Source: Bacteroidales bacterium (GTDB taxonomy: Bacteria; Bacteroidota; Bacteroidia; Bacteroidales; Tenuifilaceae). Taken from it: DNA of 9,052 nucleotides. The notes below the pieces were generated by a model. That model was not told the DNA's origin and did not search any database. It saw nothing but the letters and a program-made list of their open reading frames with translations. The stretch spans positions 1 to 9,052 of the forward strand of contig DQHR01000161.1 in NCBI GenBank assembly GCA_003531155.1, given 5' to 3'. Shown here in pieces: positions 5,086-9,052 of the stretch. The position numbers and the translations under genes are program-made. How positions within the stretch are numbered: the first letter of the stretch is position 1; every line of letters begins with the position of its first letter.

Positions 5086-7233
5086 ATGTTTAAAGTTGTA
5101 CAGAAAACAATTGATTTGGGCGATGGACGTGTTATCACCCTCGAAACCGGTAAACTTGCTAAGCAAGCCGATGGATCAATTGTTCTTCGAATGGGTAAAA
5201 CCATGCTGCTTGCCACGGTGGTAAGCGCAAAAGAAGCTAAGGAAGATGTTGATTTTATGCCCCTTAGCGTTGAGTATAAAGAAAAGTATGCTGCTAGTGG
5301 TCGTTTCCCCGGCGGTTTTATGAAGCGCGAGGCAAAGCCTTCCGATTCCGAAATCCTCGTTGCACGATTAATTGACCGTGCTTTACGTCCATTGTTTCCT
5401 GAAGATTTTCATGCTGAAACATTCGTTACTATAAACCTAATTTCGGCCGAGAAGGATATTATGCCTGATGCGCTTGCTGGTCTTGCAGCTTCTGCTGCAC
5501 TTGCAGTTTCGGATGTTCCTTTCCACGGTCCAATCTCAGAGGTTAGGGTTGCCCGTATTAATGGTAAATTTATTATTAACCCAACTTTTAGCGAGATGGC
5601 AAACGCTGATCTCGATATGATTGTTGGTGCTACCTACGATAACATTTTGATGGTTGAAGGCGAGATGAAAGAAGTTTCTGAAGCCGAGATGCTTGAGGCT
5701 ATTAAGCTAGCTCACGATGCTATCAAAAAACAATGTGCTGCTCAAATGGAGTTGGCAAAAGAGTTAGGTATTGTTAAGCGTACCTACTGCCACGAAACCA
5801 ATGATGAGGCTCTTAGGGCTGAAATTAATAAATTCTGCTACGATAAAGTTTATAAGGTTGCAAAATCTGTACTTCCAAAGCATGAGAGATCAGATGCTTT
5901 TGAAGCTATTAAAAAGGAGTTTATTGAGACTTTACCAGAAGAAGAGCGTGATGCTAAAAACTTCCTTGTAAATCGTTATTACCATGCCGTTGAGAAAGAG
6001 GCAATGCGTAATATGATTCTTGATGAAGGCGTTCGTCTTGATGGTCGTAAAACAAACGAGATCAGAACCATTACCAGCGAGGTTGATTTTCTTCCTATGG
6101 CTCACGGTTCGGCTCTTTTCACTCGTGGTGAAACACAATCACTTACGACTGTTACCTTAGGCACTAAACTTGACGAGAAGATTATCGATGAAGTTCTTTT
6201 TAAAGGAACCGAGAAATTTACGCTTCATTATAACTTCCCACCATTCTCAACTGGCGAGGCAAAAGCGTCACGCGGAATTAGCCGTCGTGAGATTGGACAT
6301 GGAAACCTTGCGCATCGCGCGCTAAAGAATATGATTCCTGCTGGGAATGAAAATCCATATGCTATAAGAGTTGTAAGCGATATTCTTGAATCTAATGGTT
6401 CATCATCAATGGCTACTGTTTGTGCTGGTACACTTGCACTTATGGACTCAGGCATTAAGATGAAAAAACCTGTTTCGGGTATCGCAATGGGTCTTATTAC
6501 ATCAAGTAATAACGCAAAATGGGCTGTATTATCTGATATCTTAGGCGATGAAGATCACCTAGGCGATATGGACTTTAAAGTTGCTGGTACAAAAGATGGT
6601 ATCACTGCAACACAGATGGATATTAAGGTTGATGGTTTATCATACGAAGTACTTGCAAAAGCACTTCAACAAGCTAACGAGGGTAGAATGCATATCCTTG
6701 GTAAAATGCTCGAAACCTTATCTGAACCACGTGCTGACTTGAAGCCACATGCACCACGTATGGAGCAGTTTGTTATTCCTCGTGAATCTATTGGTGCTGT
6801 TATTGGCCCAGGTGGTAAAGTAATTCAAGAAATTCAACGCGAAACAGGTGCAACAATCAATATTGAAGAAGTTAATAATAGTGGTGTTGTAAACGTATTT
6901 GCAGATAATGCTGATTCGCGTGATGAAGCAGTTAGATGGATTAGGAGTATTGTTGCTATACCCGAAGTAGGCGAGATCTATAAAGGAAAAGTTAAATCAA
7001 TTCTTGCCTTTGGGGCATTTATCGAAATTCTTCCTGGAAAGGATGGTCTTCTTCATATTTCTGAGATCGATTGGAAACGTGTTGAGAAGGTTGAAGATGT
7101 TCTTAAAGAGGGAGATATTATTGAGGTTAAACTTATCGAAATAGATAAAAAATCAGGTAAGTATAAACTGTCAAGAAAAGTACTCCTTCCTAAGCCTGCT
7201 AAAGAGCAGCCAGAGAAACCAAAAACAGAATAG
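5086..7233 (+). CDS. pnp: Polynucleotide phosphorylase (polyribonucleotide nucleotidyltransferase)
   Basis: A 715-residue 3'-to-5' exoribonuclease that degrades RNA with phosphate, releasing nucleoside diphosphates; it acts in mRNA decay and RNA quality control as a trimer. All family domains are present in order: first RNase PH domain (about 10-145, with the signature GRFPGGFMKREAKPSD at 72-87), an all-helical domain (about 230-310), second RNase PH domain (about 316-545), KH domain with GxxG loop GPGG (574-577), and S1 domain (about 629-697). The catalytic half is intact: GSALFTRGETQ (341-351), the phosphate-site segment SNGSSSMA (436-443), and Asp490, Asp496 and Lys498 corresponding to the metal-binding residues of the E. 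coli enzyme. The tail is short, proline- and lysine-rich. The ATG start is followed by the usual N-terminus; no Shine-Dalgarno sequence is seen. A possible near-match to a -7 element is TAGATTTT at 5054-5061. Terminators precede and follow the gene. Confidence 0.98.
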   Translation: MFKVVQKTIDLGDGRVITLETGKLAKQADGSIVLRMGKTMLLATVVSAKEAKEDVDFMPLSVEYKEKYAASGRFPGGFMKREAKPSDSEILVARLIDRALRPLFPEDFHAETFVTINLISAEKDIMPDALAGLAASAALAVSDVPFHGPISEVRVARINGKFIINPTFSEMANADLDMIVGATYDNILMVEGEMKEVSEAEMLEAIKLAHDAIKKQCAAQMELAKELGIVKRTYCHETNDEALRAEINKFCYDKVYKVAKSVLPKHERSDAFEAIKKEFIETLPEEERDAKNFLVNRYYHAVEKEAMRNMILDEGVRLDGRKTNEIRTITSEVDFLPMAHGSALFTRGETQSLTTVTLGTKLDEKIIDEVLFKGTEKFTLHYNFPPFSTGEAKASRGISRREIGHGNLAHRALKNMIPAGNENPYAIRVVSDILESNGSSSMATVCAGTLALMDSGIKMKKPVSGIAMGLITSSNNAKWAVLSDILGDEDHLGDMDFKVAGTKDGITATQMDIKVDGLSYEVLAKALQQANEGRMHILGKMLETLSEPRADLKPHAPRMEQFVIPRESIGAVIGPGGKVIQEIQRETGATINIEEVNNSGVVNVFADNADSRDEAVRWIRSIVAIPEVGEIYKGKVKSILAFGAFIEILPGKDGLLHISEIDWKRVEKVEDVLKEGDIIEVKLIEIDKKSGKYKLSRKVLLPKPAKEQPEKPKTE

Positions 7234-7248
7234 TAACATAAATGATAT

Positions 7249-7275
7249 AAAAAAGGAGGTTAGCCTCCTTTTTTT
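7249..7275 (+). terminator. Intrinsic terminator after pnp
   Basis: A run of six A and GGAGG (7249-7259) pairs with CCTCC and the following T run (7264-7274) across the tetraloop TTAG, with seven T in a row (7269-7275). It starts 15 bases after the pnp stop. The near-perfect symmetry (A run, stem, T run) would allow it to act in both directions. The remaining bases to 7407 hold only the promoter-like element noted for the next gene. Confidence 0.92.
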
Positions 7276-7362
7276 GTCTTTATATTTTGTCATTTCACGT
7301 TACCAGTTGTAGCTATTATAAAATGAAAGTGGTAACAAATTATTAAATTTGAAACATTATTG

Positions 7363-7370
7363 TATTTTTG
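7363..7370 (+). promoter_or_regulatory. Bacteroidota-type -7 element ahead of the peptidase gene
   Basis: TATTTTTG matches TAnnTTTG exactly and lies 37 bases before the start codon of the lipoprotein gene. The region is so AT-rich that a chance match is possible, and no TTG lies at the usual 19-21 bases upstream (a TTTG at 7348-7351 is too close). The position directly after the pnp terminator supports a promoter here. Confidence 0.45.
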
Positions 7371-7407
7371 TATTTTAAGTAAGTGTGTAAATGAAAATTT
7401 AACTTAT

Positions 7408-9052
7408 ATGAAAAAGTTAATCATTATATTTTTTGCTTCAATTCTATTAATAACAATGTCGTGTTACAGGAACGGTGCTAAGTATCCAAAAACAAAAAAA
7501 GTAGATGTTTATGATACATATTTTGGCGTGAAAGTTCATGACCCATATCGTTGGCTCGAAAACGACTCTACAGCAGAGGTTGCTGAGTGGGTTAAAGAAC
7601 AAAATACAGTTACCTCCGAATATTTAAACAAAATACCATATAGAGCAAGCATTAAAGAGAGATTAACTAGTCTTTGGAATTACACAACTATGTCAACCCC
7701 ATTTAAGGAAGGAGGCAAGTATTTTTTCTATAAAAAGGAACCTGGTCAGAATCAATCTGTACTTTTTATGCAAGAGACGTTGGAATCTGAACCACGAGCT
7801 ATACTCGATCCCAACACGTTAAGTGCCGATGGCACAGTTGCTGTTTCGGATATTAGCGTTTCGAGAAATGGAAAATATTTGGCCTTTGCAATTGCTGATG
7901 GTGGTTCTGATTGGAGAAAAATTAAAGTTTTAGATTTGACTACAGGCAACAACCTAGCAGATGAACTCAACTGGGTTAAGTTTTCCGAGATATCTTGGTT
8001 TAAGGAAGGGTTCTTTTATAGCCGCTATGAAGCACCCAAAGATGGCAAGGGCTTAGTTGGAATAAATCAGCATCAAAAAATATATTATCACAAACTTGGT
8101 GATAATCAGGATAAAGACGAAGTAATTTTTGGAAATAGTGAAGTTCCAAATCTAGTTTTTACTACACAAGTAACTAGCAATGAAAAATATTTGATCATTT
8201 ATGAGGCCGAATCAACATTTGGTAACTCTTTGTATATTAGGAATCTTACTACTAATGATGGGTTTAGCAAGTTAACCACTGGTTATGAATTCGAGTATAG
8301 AGTATTAGATGATTTTAATGATAATATTATTGTTCTAACTAACTATAAAGCCCCAAAATACAAACTAATCAAGATCAATGTAAATACTCTTGATGTTGGG
8401 AATTGGCGTGATATTTTGCCTGAGAAAAAAGAGGTGCTTGAGAACTGTTACATGATTGGTGATAAGATTGTGGCAAGTTATATACAGGATGCTAAGAGTG
8501 AAGTTGAGGTATATACCATGAGTGGTGAGAAGGTTAATGAGATTAATTTTCCAACTCTTGGTGTGTTTAATAAAATTAATGGGACTCGACAAGATTCAAT
8601 AGCGTTTTATTCGTTTTCTTCATTTACAATTCCTACAATAATTTACAAGTATAATGTAGTTACAAATAAATCAACCGAGTTTTTTAAGCCTGCAATTAAT
8701 TTCAACTTTGACGATTACGAAACTAAGCAAGTGTTTTATAAGAGTAAGGATGAAACCGAGGTTCCAATGTTTATTGTTTGCAAAAAAGGGACTCAGTTAA
8801 ATGGCAAGAATCCAACTTTGCTTTATGGCTATGGAGGTTTTAATGTAAATCTATTGCCTAATTTTAGCATTGAGCGCCTTTTATGGTTAGAGAATGGAGG
8901 CATTTATGTCCAAGCAAATATTCGCGGGGGTGGTGAGTACGGTGAGAACTGGTATAAGGCCGGAACTAAATTGAATAAGCAAAATGTTTTTGATGATTTC
9001 ATTGCTGCTGCTGAATACCTGATCGACCAAAAATATACTTCCAGCGAAAAAC
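7408..9052 (+). CDS. Prolyl oligopeptidase family serine peptidase, predicted lipoprotein (3' end outside window)
   Basis: The first 548 codons of a peptidase of family S9A, which cleaves short peptides, usually after proline. Residues 1-19 form a lipoprotein signal: MKK, a hydrophobic stretch, then TMSC with Cys19 as the lipidation site, so the protein should be anchored in an envelope membrane, facing the periplasm. The mature N-terminus has HDPYRWLEN (44-52), typical of the family, followed by the beta-propeller domain (roughly 75-435). The hydrolase domain starts with LLYGYGGFN (471-479) and GGIYVQANIRGGGEYGENWYKAG (497-519 region), both hallmarks. The frame is still open at the window edge, just before the catalytic GGSNGG motif expected a few residues further; the catalytic Asp and His are also outside. 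Hence an active enzyme is likely but not shown. ATG start with no Shine-Dalgarno sequence. It follows the pnp terminator and has its own promoter-like element. Single-gene unit as far as visible. Confidence 0.95.
   Translation, partial: MKKLIIIFFASILLITMSCYRNGAKYPKTKKVDVYDTYFGVKVHDPYRWLENDSTAEVAEWVKEQNTVTSEYLNKIPYRASIKERLTSLWNYTTMSTPFKEGGKYFFYKKEPGQNQSVLFMQETLESEPRAILDPNTLSADGTVAVSDISVSRNGKYLAFAIADGGSDWRKIKVLDLTTGNNLADELNWVKFSEISWFKEGFFYSRYEAPKDGKGLVGINQHQKIYYHKLGDNQDKDEVIFGNSEVPNLVFTTQVTSNEKYLIIYEAESTFGNSLYIRNLTTNDGFSKLTTGYEFEYRVLDDFNDNIIVLTNYKAPKYKLIKINVNTLDVGNWRDILPEKKEVLENCYMIGDKIVASYIQDAKSEVEVYTMSGEKVNEINFPTLGVFNKINGTRQDSIAFYSFSSFTIPTIIYKYNVVTNKSTEFFKPAINFNFDDYETKQVFYKSKDETEVPMFIVCKKGTQLNGKNPTLLYGYGGFNVNLLPNFSIERLLWLENGGIYVQANIRGGGEYGENWYKAGTKLNKQNVFDDFIAAAEYLIDQKYTSSEK

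Noticed and set aside
1..9052. CRISPR array, retron or diversity-generating retroelement
   Set aside because: There are no regularly spaced identical repeats, no reverse transcriptase and no template/variable repeat pair; every sizeable gene has an ordinary assignment.

Overview
The window looks like chromosomal DNA of a member of the Bacteroidota, probably a Bacteroidales/Marinilabiliales-type organism; no closer placement is supported. The reasons are: no clear Shine-Dalgarno sequence at any start codon; two good matches to the phylum's -7 promoter element TAnnTTTG (ahead of rpsO and of the last gene); a DUF2851 protein, a family common in this phylum; and a prolyl-oligopeptidase-type peptidase made as a lipoprotein. 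Most of the DNA is AT-rich. The left 2.1 kb is clearly richer in G+C.

Left part (1-2220): about 616 bases hold no convincing gene but contain three long imperfect inverted repeats (103-175, 250-302, 413-475). A large serine recombinase (617-2200) follows. Its reading frame runs without a stop through an intrinsic terminator and into the antisense strand of a complete tRNA-Pro(CGG) gene (2146-2220, minus strand), where it finally stops. This is how the end of a mobile element integrated at the 3' end of a tRNA gene would look. The rest of the element, if there is one, lies to the left and is not visible.

Middle part (2221-4664): two plus-strand genes 19 bases apart, a DUF2851 protein of unknown function and an RmlD-like NAD(P)-dependent SDR, probably form an operon. 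An intergenic stretch with the rpsO promoter follows.

Right part (4665-9052): ordinary core genes. rpsO (ribosomal protein S15) has its own strong terminator and is followed by pnp (polynucleotide phosphorylase), the widely conserved rpsO-pnp order, also ended by a strong terminator. Last comes the first 548 codons of a prolyl-oligopeptidase family lipoprotein, cut by the window edge before its catalytic serine.

The core genes are well conserved and unsurprising. What deserves attention is the recombinase/tRNA junction and the hairpin-rich, apparently non-coding DNA upstream of the recombinase. I did not find a multi-gene system that I could call new.
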